In this document: positions 7,921 to 18,767 of the stretch, one piece after another
How positions within the stretch are numbered: position 1 is the stretch's first letter
Layout of the letters: every line of letters starts with the position of its first letter
Assembly: GCF_009646115.1 (NCBI RefSeq)
Contig: NZ_CP045720.1
Coordinates: 1,364,001 to 1,428,000, forward strand
Source: Pantoea eucalypti
GTDB taxonomy: Bacteria; Pseudomonadota; Gammaproteobacteria; Enterobacterales; Enterobacteriaceae
Direction of reading: 5' to 3'
DNA: 64,000 bases
Notes under the pieces: generated by a model
Seen by the model: the letters and a program-made list of their open reading frames with translations, nothing else
Told to the model about the DNA's origin: nothing
Database searches by the model: none
Translations under genes and position numbers: made by a program

Positions 7921-9675
7921 TCAGTTAGCGATAAACCGCTTCTCCTCGGTCAGGACCTGCAACAGCAACGCCAGCTCTGGCTTGTGATCTTTCAGCGCGT
8001 TGCCCTGTGCATCATAAGCGCGATAGCTGCCGTTGTTGTTGAGCACCAGCGTCACCTGCGGCGTGGTAATCACCAGCTTATTCTCTTCACTGCTCGCCAC
8101 CCAGTCATGACGGCGACGTGCAGCAAACAAATCTTCACCCTGTGAATAGTTCACCGGATTGGTCCGCACATGCAGCAGTCGCTGCATCAGCGTTGCCATT
8201 ACATCCTGATGATCAGAGAGCCGATCAACAGTTTGCGCCGGTGTATCAGGCCAGTGAATCACCAGTGGCACCTGCAGCGTCTGACGGTTTCCGGCGCTGT
8301 CAGGATCGCCATCCAGTGCCAGACCACGCTGCGCCGTAATCACTACGACGGTGTTCTTCAGCAAATCACGCGCCTGCAGGCTGCTTAGCACGGCGCTAAT
8401 CTGTTCATCAACAGCAGGTGCCTGACGGAGATAACTGCGCTGACGCGCTTTGCTGTTGTCGCCGGTGACATCAGGCCCGTTCAGAGCAATCCATGAGAAC
8501 CACGGCGCCTGCGAAGCTTTCTGTTTCTCCAGCCAGTTCTGCCATTGCGCCACGGTGCTGGCGTTGGGCTGGCTGGTTGTCGCAGGCAGTGAATAGTCGG
8601 TCAGCAGCGCCTGACGGTAGAGCGGCGGATTAAAGCCTTCCGAGGAGAACAGGCCAAACTGATAACCCTGAGTACTCAGTGCCCCCAGCAGTGCCGACGG
8701 TGTTCGTGATGCCAGAATACCGTTCATGTAACTGGAGGAGATGCCATAGAACAGGCCAAACAACCCTTTCTCAGGTGTATCACCGGCGCTGTAGTGCTGG
8801 GTAAAACGCACGTTTTCGCTGGCGAACTGATTAAGCTGCGGCAGCGCTTTGGCAAGCGTAGCATTGTTCAGACCATCAACAGTCAGCACCAGCAGGTTGT
8901 TACGGGTGCCAGCATCGCGGAAGGTGATATCGCTCAGCGGATACTCTACCGCCACCGCTTCCGGATCGCCCTGCTGAATCAACCGGCGCTGATACTCCTG
9001 CGCATCCAGCAGACCGTGACGTTCAAGGAAGCGACGGGCCGTCATCGGATAGGAGAGCGGCAGATTGGCGCGCTGCATGGTAATCGGGCGATAGAAGTTG
9101 GCATCGGCCCAGATATACATCAGGTGGCTGGCAAAGAAGGCGCTGATAAACAGAGCGGCGACAGGTTTACCAAACGAGCGGCGATTCAGGCTACGCAGCT
9201 TCTGCCAGCTCCAGGTCGCAAACAGCATCTCGACCAGGAATATCAGCGGCACGCTGATAAACATCAGTTGCCAGTCGCGCGCCATCTCGCTCTGGTCGGG
9301 GTTAATGACCAGCTCCCACACCACAGGATTAAGGTGCAGGTGGAAACGGCTGAACACTGCACTGTCGACCATTATCAGCGTCAGTCCGGCAGTGGCGACC
9401 ACCGCGGATAACACCCGCATCAGCCGTTGCGACATCACCACAAAGGTCAGCGGGAAGATAATCAGCAGATAGGCAGCGAAAACGACAAAACTAAAGTGGC
9501 CAACCCAGCTGGTATAGGCGTAGATGCGCCCCGCCAGCGAAGAAGGCCAGTCGGCGACCAACAGGTAGCGACTGCCTAAAATCAGCGCGAATAAGATGTT
9601 AAACAGAGCAAACCAGTGCCCCCAACTGATCATCTGGGAGACTTTTTCGCGGTAGCGCTGCTGGTTGGTTACCAT
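7921..9675 (-). CDS. yejM: Inner-membrane LPS regulator PbgA/LapC (YejM)
   Basis: YejM (PbgA, LapC) senses lipopolysaccharide at the periplasmic face of the inner membrane and, through LapB, controls FtsH-dependent degradation of LpxC; it is essential or nearly so in E. coli. The 584-residue protein (E. coli 586) has five predicted transmembrane helices in about residues 15-190, then a basic linker and a sulfatase-like periplasmic domain (about 245-580). The domain lacks the full metal-binding set of active sulfatases: the LLVLTVDGLNNATL segment replaces the catalytic cysteine motif. It lies 22 bases downstream of yejL on the same strand, as in E. coli, and is probably co-transcribed. Confidence 0.95.
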   Translation of the reverse strand: MVTNQQRYREKVSQMISWGHWFALFNILFALILGSRYLLVADWPSSLAGRIYAYTSWVGHFSFVVFAAYLLIIFPLTFVVMSQRLMRVLSAVVATAGLTLIMVDSAVFSRFHLHLNPVVWELVINPDQSEMARDWQLMFISVPLIFLVEMLFATWSWQKLRSLNRRSFGKPVAALFISAFFASHLMYIWADANFYRPITMQRANLPLSYPMTARRFLERHGLLDAQEYQRRLIQQGDPEAVAVEYPLSDITFRDAGTRNNLLVLTVDGLNNATLAKALPQLNQFASENVRFTQHYSAGDTPEKGLFGLFYGISSSYMNGILASRTPSALLGALSTQGYQFGLFSSEGFNPPLYRQALLTDYSLPATTSQPNASTVAQWQNWLEKQKASQAPWFSWIALNGPDVTGDNSKARQRSYLRQAPAVDEQISAVLSSLQARDLLKNTVVVITAQRGLALDGDPDSAGNRQTLQVPLVIHWPDTPAQTVDRLSDHQDVMATLMQRLLHVRTNPVNYSQGEDLFAARRRHDWVASSEENKLVITTPQVTLVLNNNGSYRAYDAQGNALKDHKPELALLLQVLTEEKRFIAN

Positions 9676-9697
9676 ATTATGAAATCAAATCAGCCAA

Positions 9698-9925
9698 TTA
9701 ATGGGCGTTATCGTCACGCACTGATGCCTGAAGGGCATCGGCGAAAGAACGTGCCAGTGAACGACGTTGCGCCGGAGCGACATCGCTGTTAATTAAGTTG
9801 GTCACCATATTTCCCAGAACCATCAGGGAGAGATCGGTGGGGGCCTTGTCCTTGTGCAGGATTTGGGCCATTTCCGCGAGGAGTTGTTCCACGCGTTCGT
9901 CACTGTAACGGGATGATTGTGCCAT
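9698..9925 (-). CDS. yejL: Conserved protein YejL (UPF0352)
   Basis: A 75-residue soluble protein matching E. coli YejL in length and in the conserved core [20 protein letters not shown]. The fold is a small helical dimer of unknown role. The open frame extends 17 codons upstream to 9976, but similarity to the E. coli protein begins at [10 protein letters not shown], so the ATG at 9923-9925 is preferred; an ATG six codons further upstream is an alternative. Neither has a strong ribosome-binding site. It precedes yejM and is divergent from yejK. Confidence 0.92.
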   Translation of the reverse strand: MAQSSRYSDERVEQLLAEMAQILHKDKAPTDLSLMVLGNMVTNLINSDVAPAQRRSLARSFADALQASVRDDNAH

Positions 9926-10083
9926 ATCGTCGTCTAAGCTCATTTCAAAAGGCGATATATTACCGGAATAGCGCACTTTTTACCGCAATTTTATCGAAAG
10001 CAGTACGTTCGCTTCACGCATAGAGTTGAAAGCCGATGCTGGCGGTGTTTGAATACGCGCCTGTGCTAAAAGGAGAGTCTACC

Positions 10084-11088
10084 ATGAGTCTGGATATCGA
10101 CCAGATTGCCCTGCATCAGTTAATCAAACGCGATGAAAACCAGCTTGAACTGGCGCTGCGCGATTCACTGCTGCCTGCCACCAACACGGTTAACGCGATG
10201 GTGGAGGAGTTACACCGGGTTTACAGCGCAAAAAGCAAAGCCTATGGCCTGTTCAATGCAGAAAGTGAACTGGCAGAAGCGCTGCGTAATTGTCGTAAGG
10301 GCAACGATGATTTTCTCGCTTTTAGCCGCGCTGCAACAGGTCGTCTGCGCGACGAGCTGGCCAAATATCCGTTCGCTGAAGGCGGCGTGGTGCTGTTTAT
10401 TCACTATCGCTATCTGGCGGTGGAATATCTGCTGATTGCGGTGCTGAACAGCCAGTCCAGTATGCGCGTCAATGAGCAGATGGATATCAGCAGCACCCAC
10501 TATCTCGACATCAATCATGCGGATATCGTGGCGCGAATTGATTTAACCGAATGGGAAACCAACCCGGAATCGACCCGTTACCTGACCTTCCTGCGCGGCC
10601 GCGTCGGACGTAAAGTGGCTGACTTCTTTATGGACTTCCTGGGTGCCGAAGTGGGATTAGACACGAAGGCGCAGAACCGCGGTCTGTTGCAGGCCGTTGA
10701 TGATTACTGCAACGAATCCGAACTGGATAAGCAGGAACGGCAGAACTATCGCCAGCAGGTTTACAGCTACTGCAACGAACAGTTGCAGGCGGGCGAGGAA
10801 ATTGCACTGGAAGATCTGTCGAGCGAGCTGCCACCACTGGGCGAGAAAACCTTCCAGGCCTTTACCCAGGAGCAGGGCTACGAGCTGGAAGAGAGCTTCC
10901 CGGCGGATCGCAGTACGCTGCGTCAGCTGACGAAGTTTGCCGGCAGCGGCGGGGGACTGACCCTGAATTTTGATGCGATGTTACTGGGCGAGCGCATTTT
11001 CTGGGATCCGGCCACGGATACCCTGACGATTAAGGGCACACCACCCAATCTGCGCGACCAGCTTCAGCGCCGTACCAGCAGCAAATAA
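10084..11088 (+). CDS. yejK: Nucleoid-associated protein YejK (NdpA)
   Basis: A 334-residue nucleoid-associated protein (E. coli YejK 335) found on spermidine nucleoids. Strongly conserved blocks include [39 protein letters not shown] (read in pieces), [11 protein letters not shown] and the C-terminal [14 protein letters not shown]. The open frame starts earlier at 10036, but ATG 10084 has AAAGGAGAG upstream and begins [13 protein letters not shown] exactly like the E. coli protein. It is divergent from yejL and followed by its own terminator. Confidence 0.95.
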   Translation: MSLDIDQIALHQLIKRDENQLELALRDSLLPATNTVNAMVEELHRVYSAKSKAYGLFNAESELAEALRNCRKGNDDFLAFSRAATGRLRDELAKYPFAEGGVVLFIHYRYLAVEYLLIAVLNSQSSMRVNEQMDISSTHYLDINHADIVARIDLTEWETNPESTRYLTFLRGRVGRKVADFFMDFLGAEVGLDTKAQNRGLLQAVDDYCNESELDKQERQNYRQQVYSYCNEQLQAGEEIALEDLSSELPPLGEKTFQAFTQEQGYELEESFPADRSTLRQLTKFAGSGGGLTLNFDAMLLGERIFWDPATDTLTIKGTPPNLRDQLQRRTSSK

Positions 11089-11093
11089 AAAAA

Positions 11094-11116
11094 GCCGGGC
11101 TTAGCCCGGCTTCTGT
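11094..11116 (+). terminator. Terminator of yejK
   Basis: A perfect 7-bp stem GCCGGGC / GCCCGGC with loop TTA (11094-11110), followed by TTCTGTTCT. Confidence 0.75.
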
Positions 11117-11149
11117 TCTCTGACACGTCGATTATCTCTGTGTATCAGG

Positions 11150-11188
11150 GACAAAATAAAAGGGCCGGTTTCTCAACCGGCCCTTTTA
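11150..11188 (-). terminator. Bidirectional terminator, mainly for rplY
   Basis: A long perfect stem AAAAGGGCCGGTT / AACCGGCCCTTTT with a 4-base loop (centred near 11172). On the minus strand it ends in TTTTATTTTG. It follows the rplY stop by about 20 bases and would also stop leftover yejK transcription. Confidence 0.85.
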
Positions 11189-11208
11189 CATTTCAACGTA
11201 ATTCGCGA

Positions 11209-11493
11209 TTAAGCGCGAACGAAGTCGATGTGGAACAGTTTTGGCTTGAACGGGTGACGCTGAACAGCCTGAACTTTCACTTTAGTTTCTTTGCCGTCAA
11301 CTGACAGGGTCAGAACTTCGTCGTAGAAACCTGGCTTAGATTGCAGGTTCATTACTGAGTCGTGATCCAGATCGATGGCAACAGCCGCTTCAGAACCACC
11401 GTAGATGATGGCCGGGAAACGGTTTGCTGTACGCAGGCGGCGGCTCGCACCCTTACCCTGCTCTTTACGTTCTACTGCATTGATAGTGAGCAT
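11209..11493 (-). CDS. rplY: 50S ribosomal protein L25
   Basis: L25 binds 5S rRNA in the large subunit. The 94-residue protein has the same length as E. coli L25 and is the short, single-domain form without the CTC extension. Recognisable blocks are the N-terminal [22 protein letters not shown] and the C-terminal [17 protein letters not shown]. The gene is monocistronic and in the E. coli context (yejK-rplY-radD). Confidence 0.97.
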   Translation of the reverse strand: MLTINAVERKEQGKGASRRLRTANRFPAIIYGGSEAAVAIDLDHDSVMNLQSKPGFYDEVLTLSVDGKETKVKVQAVQRHPFKPKLFHIDFVRA

Positions 11494-11669
11494 TAATATA
11501 TCTCTTTATTTAAATCCTGCTACAGGCGACCCAGTAACAGGCAGGTTATTCAATACCGCTGATGCACATGCAAAAGCGGGCGGCAGTATAGCCGTTATGC
11601 CGGGTGGTAGCAAACGATATACCCGCTCGCCGGGTTCAGCATCCGGTCAGCCCTCGCTGGCATCACCTG

Positions 11670-13424
11670 TTAACGCAGCTCATTGGCGCGGCGATAGCGG
11701 CCCTGATAATCGAACATTTTCTCGCGGATCTGCCAGAACTGGCCTTTGGCCCGTGCGACGACAAAATCGGGATGACGTAGCAGCGGCTGGAGTGCCAGGA
11801 CGTCAGCGGCGGTCTGCCAGCCCAGCGGCACGCCGGGGGCGCGCTGATGGGGACGCATAAAGAGCTGTTCAAACGCCTTACGCTGGGCCGGCGTCTGCAG
11901 ACGAAAGCGTTCGCTGACGCTGGTGCCTTCCTCATCAAAATAGGTCGCCTTCAGCCATTCCCCTTTGGCGTCATGGCCCTGTTCCAGCGTCATGCCACCA
12001 CAGCGAAGCACCAGTGCGTCTTTCAGTTTCAGCGCCGCTTTCAGCATATCGTCCGGATCGACCAGAATTTTGTCGCACTGGTGACAATGTCGGGCGGCAA
12101 TATCATTCTCTGCGCCGCAGTCGGGACAACTTTTAAACCGGAAGCGGAAATCACACTGTTCGCGCTCACCTTCGTCATCTTCCAGTACGCCCTGACAGCG
12201 CCGGCCAAAATGCTCGATCACCATGCCATCTTCGGTCGCCTTGCCCCAGAAGGTGTTGGCGAAACCGCAGGCGGGACAGAAAACCTGAACCGGCTGATTG
12301 TCGCTGGCCCCTTTGGGGGCGCCAACTTCGGGCGTAAAGAGATCGTGCGGATTACCCGCGTAATCGAGAATCAGGCAGTCGGTTTTACCCGGTGAGAGCC
12401 GCAGGCCGCGTCCGACGATCTGCTGATAGAGGCTGACCGACTCGGTCGGGCGCAGGATTGCGATCAGGTCAACGTGCGGCGCATCAAACCCGGTGGTCAG
12501 CACCGCCACATTCACCAGGAATTTCAGCTGCTGCGCCTTAAACGCCAGAATCAGGGCATCGCGCTCTCTGGCTGGCGTTTCGGCCGAGACCAGCGCGCTT
12601 TTTTCTGGCAGCAGTCGCAGGATTTCACGCGCATGCTCCACCGTCGAGGCGAAAATCATCACGCCCAGCCGATCTTCAGCGAACTCCACGATCTGGCGGA
12701 TGATATGGGGCGTCACGCGCTGCTGCTGCTTCAGTTCACGGTTCAGATCGGCTTCGCTGAACAGGCCGTTGGACTGTGCCGTGAGACGGCTGAAGTCATA
12801 CTGCACCACCGGCATATCCAGTCGTTCCGGCGGCACCAGAAACTGATGCTTGATCATGTAGCGCAGGGGCAGTTCATAGATACAGTCGCGAAACAGCGAT
12901 TTTTCATCGCCACGCACCATGCCGTGATAGTGGAACTGATAAATCCAGCCTTTACCCAGACGGAACGGTGTAGCGGTCAGTCCCAGTAAACGCAGTTGCG
13001 GATTGTGCTGACGCAGATGATTAAAGATCTGCTGATACTGACTCTCTTTATCATCGCCAATGCGGTGACACTCATCGACAATCACCAGCGAGAAGGCGCT
13101 GTCGAACTGGTCGAGGTTACGCGCCACTGACTGCACGCTGCCAAACACCACTTTGCGCTGACTCTCTTTGCGCTGAAGTCCGGCAGCAAAGATATCCGCC
13201 TCCAGCCCGTAGGCCTGATATTTACTGTGGTTCTGCGCCACCAGCTCTTTGACGTGCGCCAGCACCAGCACCCGGCCACGGGCCAGCCGGGCCAGCTCGG
13301 CAATCACCAGACTCTTGCCGGCACCGGTTGGCAGCACAATGACGGCAGGTTCCTGATGGCGACGGAAATGCGCCACGGTGGCATTCACCGCATCCTGTTG
13401 ATAGGGGCGTAAGGTAAAAGACAT
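11670..13424 (-). CDS. radD: DEAD/DEAH-type helicase-like repair protein RadD (YejH)
   Basis: RadD is a superfamily 2 helicase-like ATPase that acts with RecA and SSB in recombinational repair. The 584-residue protein (E. coli 586) has the Q-like [10 protein letters not shown] segment, Walker A PTGAGKS at 32-38, the DECH box in [11 protein letters not shown] near 115, motif III LTATPF, and motif [17 protein letters not shown]-terminal zinc-finger-like region has CPACGF, CPDCGAE and CHQCD pairs. The open frame runs 34 codons further upstream, but [10 protein letters not shown] at 13424 matches the E. coli start. It is divergent from rsuA. Confidence 0.95.
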   Translation of the reverse strand: MSFTLRPYQQDAVNATVAHFRRHQEPAVIVLPTGAGKSLVIAELARLARGRVLVLAHVKELVAQNHSKYQAYGLEADIFAAGLQRKESQRKVVFGSVQSVARNLDQFDSAFSLVIVDECHRIGDDKESQYQQIFNHLRQHNPQLRLLGLTATPFRLGKGWIYQFHYHGMVRGDEKSLFRDCIYELPLRYMIKHQFLVPPERLDMPVVQYDFSRLTAQSNGLFSEADLNRELKQQQRVTPHIIRQIVEFAEDRLGVMIFASTVEHAREILRLLPEKSALVSAETPARERDALILAFKAQQLKFLVNVAVLTTGFDAPHVDLIAILRPTESVSLYQQIVGRGLRLSPGKTDCLILDYAGNPHDLFTPEVGAPKGASDNQPVQVFCPACGFANTFWGKATEDGMVIEHFGRRCQGVLEDDEGEREQCDFRFRFKSCPDCGAENDIAARHCHQCDKILVDPDDMLKAALKLKDALVLRCGGMTLEQGHDAKGEWLKATYFDEEGTSVSERFRLQTPAQRKAFEQLFMRPHQRAPGVPLGWQTAADVLALQPLLRHPDFVVARAKGQFWQIREKMFDYQGRYRRANELR

Positions 13425-13579
13425 GTTGCTCACTTTTGTATAACTGGCGGCAATTATGCCATGAAAGTGCGGTAAACGCGCTGTCAGGCTGGCGCGGATC
13501 ACGTTATACTTCCCGCACATTTTCAACGGTTAACCAGGCCGTTTCAGATTCCCTCCGCAGTAACAGGCAAAACGAATTC

Positions 13580-14299
13580 ATGCGACTCGACAAATTCATC
13601 TCTCAGCAACTGGAAATCAGCCGCGCCATCGCTCATCGCGAGATCCGTGGCCAGCGTGTCACCGTTAACGGGGAAGTTGTCCGCGATACCGCGTTCAAAC
13701 TGCTGCCCGACCATGAAGTCGTCTATGACGGCAACGTACTGCAGATGCAGACCGGTCCCCGCTACTTTATGTTGAACAAACCGCAGGGTTATGTCTGCTC
13801 AACCGACGATCCCGATCATCCCACCATCATCTATTTCATCGAAGAGCCGATGTCATTCAAACTGCATGCGGCAGGGCGTCTGGATATCGACACCACCGGA
13901 CTGGTTCTGCTGACAGATGATGGCCAGTGGTCACACCGCATTACCTCGCCACGTCATCACTGCGAGAAAACCTATCGGGTGACACTGGAATCGCCAGTCA
14001 GTGACGATACGGCCGCACAGTTTACAGCGGGCGTGCAGCTGCACAATGAGAAGAGCCTGACGAAACCGGCACAGCTGGAGGTGATTACCCCCACAGATGT
14101 GCGGCTGACACTGAGCGAAGGTCGTTACCACCAGGTGAAACGGATGTTTGCAGCCGTCGGCAATCGGGTCATTGAGCTGCATCGTGAACGCATCGGTGAC
14201 ATCGTGCTGGACGAGGATCTGGAACCGGGCGAATACCGTGCGCTGACAGAAGACGAGATCGCCAGTATTGGTCTGCCGAAAGAACTGCAGACAAAATAA
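13580..14299 (+). CDS. rsuA: 16S rRNA pseudouridine(516) synthase RsuA
   Basis: RsuA isomerises U516 of 16S rRNA to pseudouridine. The 239-residue protein has an N-terminal S4-like RNA-binding domain ([11 protein letters not shown] through VTVNGEVV) and the RsuA/RluB catalytic domain. The catalytic aspartate lies in [19 protein letters not shown], and the [17 protein letters not shown] block follows. The ATG at 13580 matches the E. coli N-terminus; the frame is open further upstream but without similarity. The product is about eight residues longer than E. coli RsuA at its C-terminus. Confidence 0.95.
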   Translation: MRLDKFISQQLEISRAIAHREIRGQRVTVNGEVVRDTAFKLLPDHEVVYDGNVLQMQTGPRYFMLNKPQGYVCSTDDPDHPTIIYFIEEPMSFKLHAAGRLDIDTTGLVLLTDDGQWSHRITSPRHHCEKTYRVTLESPVSDDTAAQFTAGVQLHNEKSLTKPAQLEVITPTDVRLTLSEGRYHQVKRMFAAVGNRVIELHRERIGDIVLDEDLEPGEYRALTEDEIASIGLPKELQTK

Positions 14300-14348
14300 C
14301 CGGGCGGGCCAGGCGGCCCGACCCAGACTCATTTGTGCAGGAGAAGGT

Positions 14349-15545
14349 GTGCGTAAGGAAAAGAACTCGCCAACAGGACTGGTCGTCATCCTCGGTCTGT
14401 TAGCCATGCTGATGCCGTTGTCGATTGACATGTATCTGCCTGCCATGCCGCAGATTGCGCGTGAGTTCGGGGTGTCAGCCGGTAGCGTGCAGATGTCGCT
14501 TAACCTCTACATCCTTGGCTTCGCGATTGGCCAGCTTATCTATGGTCCGCTGGCAGACAGCTATGGGCGTAAGCCGGTAATTGCACTCGGCACGCTGATC
14601 TTTGCCTGCGCCGCTGCGGCCTGTGCACTGTCACAGACCATCGATCAGCTGATTCTGATGCGCTTCCTGCACGGACTTTCTGCCGCCGCAGCCAGTGTGG
14701 TGATCAACGCGCTGATGCGTGACAGTTACTCGAAAGAGGACTTCTCGCGCATGATGTCCTTTGTGATGCTGATTACCACCATCGCGCCGCTGCTGGCGCC
14801 GATCATCGGTGGCTGGCTGCTGGTGCTCTGGAGCTGGCACGCAATTTTCTGGGCGCTCGCGGGTGCGGCATTAGTGACCACTGTGCTGGTAACCACACAA
14901 ATCCGCGAAACCCTGAAGCCGGAGCAGCGACAGCGTTTTCATTTGCGCACCACGCTCGGCAACTTCGTGACGCTGTTTCGCCACAAACGGGCGTTCAGTT
15001 ACATGCTGTCGAGCGGCTTCTCCTTTGCCGGGCTCTTTACTTTTCTCAATGCCGGCCCCTTTGTTTACATTGAGCTGAATCACGTCTCACCGCAAAACTT
15101 TGGCTACTACTTTGGTCTCAACGTGGTGTTTCTGTTTGTCCTGACGCTGATTAACAGCCGTGCCGTGCGCCGCTTTGGCCCGGTGGCGATGTTCCGGCTG
15201 GGGCTGCTGATACAGTTCTGCATGGGCATCTGGTTGCTGGTTGTCAGCGCCTTCAGCCTCGGCTTTTTGCCGCTGGTGATGGGAATCGCGATGTTTATCG
15301 GCTGCGTGTCGATGGTCTCATCGAATGCGATGGCGGTGATCCTGGATGAGTTTCCGCATATGGCCGGAACGGCATCCTCTCTGGCGGGCACGCTGCGTTT
15401 TGGCGTGGGTGCTTTTGTCGGTGCACTGCTGTCGCTGGTGAGTTTCAACAGCGCCTGGCCGATGGTCGGCACAATTGCCCTGTGCGCGACAATTTCTCTG
15501 CTGCTCTTCTTCTACGCTTCACGTCCCCGCACTGCGACCCGTTAA
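14349..15545 (+). CDS. bcr: MFS multidrug/bicyclomycin exporter Bcr
   Basis: A 12-span drug:proton antiporter of the DHA1 family; Bcr exports bicyclomycin, sulfonamides and possibly cysteine. The protein is about 398 residues (E. coli 396). It shows the MFS motif A region [26 protein letters not shown] in helix 1, and the conserved [14 protein letters not shown] and [18 protein letters not shown] segments. Start chosen at GTG 14349 with AGGAGAAGG just upstream; a second GTG at 14347 is out of frame. It follows rsuA by 49 bases on the same strand, as in E. coli. Confidence 0.93.
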   Translation: MRKEKNSPTGLVVILGLLAMLMPLSIDMYLPAMPQIAREFGVSAGSVQMSLNLYILGFAIGQLIYGPLADSYGRKPVIALGTLIFACAAAACALSQTIDQLILMRFLHGLSAAAASVVINALMRDSYSKEDFSRMMSFVMLITTIAPLLAPIIGGWLLVLWSWHAIFWALAGAALVTTVLVTTQIRETLKPEQRQRFHLRTTLGNFVTLFRHKRAFSYMLSSGFSFAGLFTFLNAGPFVYIELNHVSPQNFGYYFGLNVVFLFVLTLINSRAVRRFGPVAMFRLGLLIQFCMGIWLLVVSAFSLGFLPLVMGIAMFIGCVSMVSSNAMAVILDEFPHMAGTASSLAGTLRFGVGAFVGALLSLVSFNSAWPMVGTIALCATISLLLFFYASRPRTATR

Positions 15546-15832
15546 CCGGGCGCAGTGGTTTCTTCCCCGATTGCCCGCAGTGATGCATATCCCGACGGTT
15601 TTGTTTCTTTATTGTGAAAATTTTTAGTTAAAAAAGTAATCACAATGCGTCTAAAATGATTGTTAACGGTGAGTGAACGCGGTACATATAGGCTGAAGTG
15701 CGATGTAAGTCGCAAAAATGCGCTTCTGCAATCCGCACGGATGGGCCTCCCTGTCCGGACTCTGCGGTGAATGACCCGCTGGCTGCGGGCAGGTCGGTGT
15801 TGCGACATAAACTCATCCGGGGAAAGTAAACT

Positions 15833-16153
15833 ATGCTGCAACTTTCAATTGTGCATCGTCTGCCACAGCATTTTCGCTGGGCCAGCGATCACCACAGCGC
15901 CATTGATTCTGATGATGCAACGCTGGATGAGCAGGATTTCGTGGCGCTGCGATTGATCAGCCATGACGGCATTCCGGCGTGGGAGATTCTGCAGCAGTTA
16001 AAAGAGGTTCTGGCGGATATTCAGGTTGATTGCAAAGTTGCTGAGTGCGAAGGGCAGCCCTGCCTGTTCATTCAGCGTCGTGACGAAAGTGCCACTAACT
16101 GCTGTTTGAAAAATCAGGGCGTGGCGATAGCAGAAACCTTTATTGGAGGTTAA
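15833..16153 (+). CDS. yejG: Conserved protein YejG
   Basis: A 106-residue soluble protein related to E. coli YejG (114 residues), recognised by LQLSIVHRLPQ at the start, CEGQPCLFIQRRDE, and LKNQGVAIAETF at the end. The middle (about residues 18-35) is shorter and divergent. In E. coli the gene has been linked to aminoglycoside tolerance, but no biochemical role is established. The ATG follows GGGGAAAG by about six bases. Its last 14 bases overlap the end of convergent yejF. Confidence 0.88.
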   Translation: MLQLSIVHRLPQHFRWASDHHSAIDSDDATLDEQDFVALRLISHDGIPAWEILQQLKEVLADIQVDCKVAECEGQPCLFIQRRDESATNCCLKNQGVAIAETFIGG

Positions 16154-17744
16154 GCTGCGCCGACTGCAGTAGCTCGCGGGTATAATCTGCCACGGGTGAA
16201 GCAAACAGCCTTTCACACTCGCCCTGTTCCACGACCTCTCCCTGGCACAGCACGATAAGCTGGTGGCACAGCGCGCGAACCACATCCAGGTCGTGACTGA
16301 TAAACAGATAACTGAGCTGCCGCTGCTGCTGCAAACGGCGTAACAGCGTCAGAATTTGCTTCTGCACCGTGCGATCCAGCGATGAAGTCGGTTCATCCAG
16401 CACCAGCAACTCCGGCTCCAGAATCAATGCCCGCGCAATAGCAATACGCTGTCGCTGACCGCCAGAAAATTCGGCCGGATAACGATGGCGACTTTCCGCT
16501 TCAAGCCCCACTTCCTCCATGACGGCGATAACCCGCTGCGTCTGCTGCACACTGTCGAGTTCAGGCTGATGTACCGCCAGACCCTCAGCAATAATCTGCT
16601 GCACCGTCATGCGCGGATTGAGTGAGGAGTTAGGGTCCTGAAACACCACCTGAATACGCTGACGCAGCGGCAACAGTTGCTGACGCGACAGTTGATGCAG
16701 CGGCTGACCGTCAAACCAGATCTCGCCGCGTGAGGCAATCAGCCGCAGCAGTGCCAGCCCGGTGGTGCTTTTACCCGAGCCGGACTCACCCACCAGGCCC
16801 AGACTTTCGCCACGCCGCAGGCTAAAACTCAATCCGGAAAGCACCCGCTTTTCACTGTTCTGGCGACGGAACAGCCCGCGCCGCTGTGTAAAGCTCACCT
16901 GAAGCTGCCCGACACGAAGAAGAATGGGCGACGCTGCGGGCAGCGGAACGGCTTTTCCCTCCGGTTCCGCAGCCAGCAACTGCTGGCTGTAAGGATGCTG
17001 CGGCTGGTTCATCAGGGTCTGGCAGCGATTCTGCTCCACGATGTGACCGTTGCGCATCACGCTGACATTATCTGCCAGCTGACGCACAATATTCAGGTTA
17101 TGCGTGATGAACAGCATGCCCATGTTCAGCTCACGTTGCAGTTCGCGCAGCAGCGTCAGGATCTGGGCCTGAACCGTCACATCCAGTGCCGTGGTCGGCT
17201 CATCGGCAATCAGCAGCTGCGGCTCGGTCAGCAGCGCCATGGCAATCATCACCCGCTGGCGTTCACCGCCGGAAAGCTGGTGGGGAAAATCATTGAGCCG
17301 GGTGGCGGGCTGCCGGATACCGACCCGATCGAGCACGCTGAGAATCTCACCGCGTGCGGCCGGACGACGCATCCCGCGATGCAGTGACAGCACTTCATAC
17401 AGCTGCTTCTCCACGGTGTGCAGCGGATTCAGTGACACCATGGGCTCCTGAAAAATCATCGCGATCTGGTTGCCGCGAATACCCCGCAGACGCTGCTCGC
17501 GGGCGCGCAGCAGATCTTCACCGTTAAACAGAATCTCGCCGCTGGGATAAATCACTGAAGCCTCATGCAGCAGTCGCATTACCGACAGCGCGGTGACGCT
17601 CTTGCCGGAACCAGACTCACCCACCAGCGCCAGCGTTTCACCTGCGTCAATGCGCAGCGACACGTCATTCACGACCTGTCGAAGCTGCTTGCCCTGACGA
17701 AAGGCGACTGAAAGATGATTGATAGCAAGCAATGGCGTCGTCAT
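16140..17744 (-). CDS. yejF: Peptide ABC importer, double ATPase YejF
   Basis: ATPase of the YejABEF oligopeptide importer, which in E. coli also brings in microcin C. The 534-residue protein has two complete ABC domains. The first has Walker A GESGSGKS at 42-49, signature LSGGERQR and Walker B LLIADEPTTALD. The second has GESGSGKST near 320, FSGGQRQR and LVLDEPTSSLD. Both sites look intact. Its ATG abuts the yejE stop codon directly, so the genes are translationally linked. The 3' end overlaps yejG on the opposite strand. Confidence 0.95.
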   Translation of the reverse strand: MTTPLLAINHLSVAFRQGKQLRQVVNDVSLRIDAGETLALVGESGSGKSVTALSVMRLLHEASVIYPSGEILFNGEDLLRAREQRLRGIRGNQIAMIFQEPMVSLNPLHTVEKQLYEVLSLHRGMRRPAARGEILSVLDRVGIRQPATRLNDFPHQLSGGERQRVMIAMALLTEPQLLIADEPTTALDVTVQAQILTLLRELQRELNMGMLFITHNLNIVRQLADNVSVMRNGHIVEQNRCQTLMNQPQHPYSQQLLAAEPEGKAVPLPAASPILLRVGQLQVSFTQRRGLFRRQNSEKRVLSGLSFSLRRGESLGLVGESGSGKSTTGLALLRLIASRGEIWFDGQPLHQLSRQQLLPLRQRIQVVFQDPNSSLNPRMTVQQIIAEGLAVHQPELDSVQQTQRVIAVMEEVGLEAESRHRYPAEFSGGQRQRIAIARALILEPELLVLDEPTSSLDRTVQKQILTLLRRLQQQRQLSYLFISHDLDVVRALCHQLIVLCQGEVVEQGECERLFASPVADYTRELLQSAQLNLQ

Positions 17745-18767
17745 TCAGGCTCCTTTGCCCGGATCAAAGGCGTCGCGCACCGCTTCGCCGATAAAAATCA
17801 GCAGCGAAAGCAGGATCGCCAGCGTGAAAAAGCCTGCCAGACCCAACCAGGGAGCCTGCAGGTTGTTTTTGCCCTGCAGCAGTAACTCGCCCAGCGAGGG
17901 CGAACCCAGCGGCAGGCCGAAGCCCAGAAAGTCGAGTGAGGTCAGCGTGGTAATCGATCCGCACAAAATAAACGGCAGAAAGGTCAGTGTGGCTACCATC
18001 GCGTTAGGCAGCATATGGCGCAACATAATCCGGCCATCGCTGACGCCCAGCGCCTGCGCGGCACGAATGTAATCAAAATTTCGGGTACGGAGAAACTCTG
18101 CCCTGACAACACTTACCAGACTCATCCAGCCAAACGCCACGGTGACCAGCAACAGCCACCAGAAGCCAGGCTGAATCACGCTGGAGAGAAGAATCAGCAG
18201 AAACAGCGCGGGCATGCCAGACCAGACTTCAATCATCCGCTGCCCAATCAGGTCAATTCTGCCGCCGAAATAGCCCTGCACCGCGCCGACCACAATCCCG
18301 ATGACGCTGGAGAGAAGCGTCAGCAGCAGACCGAACAGCAGAGAGATACGTGTGCCATAGAGCAGCCGAGCCAGTACGTCGCCGCCGTTGGCGTCCGTGC
18401 CGAGCCAGTTCTGCGCAGAGGGCGGAGAAGGGAAGGGCACCTGAGTAGCAAAATTAATGGTTCCGTCGCTGAAACGAATCGGTGCCCACAGCGCCCAGCC
18501 ATTCTGCCTGATGCGCTGCCGCAGCCAGGGATCCTGATAATCCGCCGCTGTCGCCAGTACACCGCCATAGTCGGTTTCGCTGTAGTCAAACAGCAGCGGC
18601 ACCGTCCAGCGCTGCTGGTAATGCACCAGCAACGGCTTGTCATTCGCGATCAGTTCAGCACCCAGCGACAGCAGAAAAATGATCAGAAAGATCCAGAGCG
18701 ACCAGTAGCCGCGTCGGTTGTGACGAAAGCGCTGCCAGCGCTGCTGATTCAGCGGTGAGAGCGTCAT
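17745..18767 (-). CDS. yejE: Peptide ABC importer permease YejE
   Basis: A DppC/OppC-type inner-membrane permease of 340 residues. It has an N-terminal helix ([18 protein letters not shown]), a periplasmic segment, and then the BPD_transp_1 domain. The EAA-type coupling loop is visible as [22 protein letters not shown]. It pairs with YejB to form the channel. Its start overlaps the yejB stop by four bases (ATGA). Confidence 0.95.
   Translation of the reverse strand: MTLSPLNQQRWQRFRHNRRGYWSLWIFLIIFLLSLGAELIANDKPLLVHYQQRWTVPLLFDYSETDYGGVLATAADYQDPWLRQRIRQNGWALWAPIRFSDGTINFATQVPFPSPPSAQNWLGTDANGGDVLARLLYGTRISLLFGLLLTLLSSVIGIVVGAVQGYFGGRIDLIGQRMIEVWSGMPALFLLILLSSVIQPGFWWLLLVTVAFGWMSLVSVVRAEFLRTRNFDYIRAAQALGVSDGRIMLRHMLPNAMVATLTFLPFILCGSITTLTSLDFLGFGLPLGSPSLGELLLQGKNNLQAPWLGLAGFFTLAILLSLLIFIGEAVRDAFDPGKGA

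Noticed and set aside
8794..9411. A 205-codon open frame antisense to yejM.
   Set aside because: Fully contained in yejM, without a start signal or recognisable motifs.
11405..11860. A 151-codon plus-strand frame across the rplY start and radD end.
   Set aside because: It overlaps two certain genes in antisense and covers their intergenic region.
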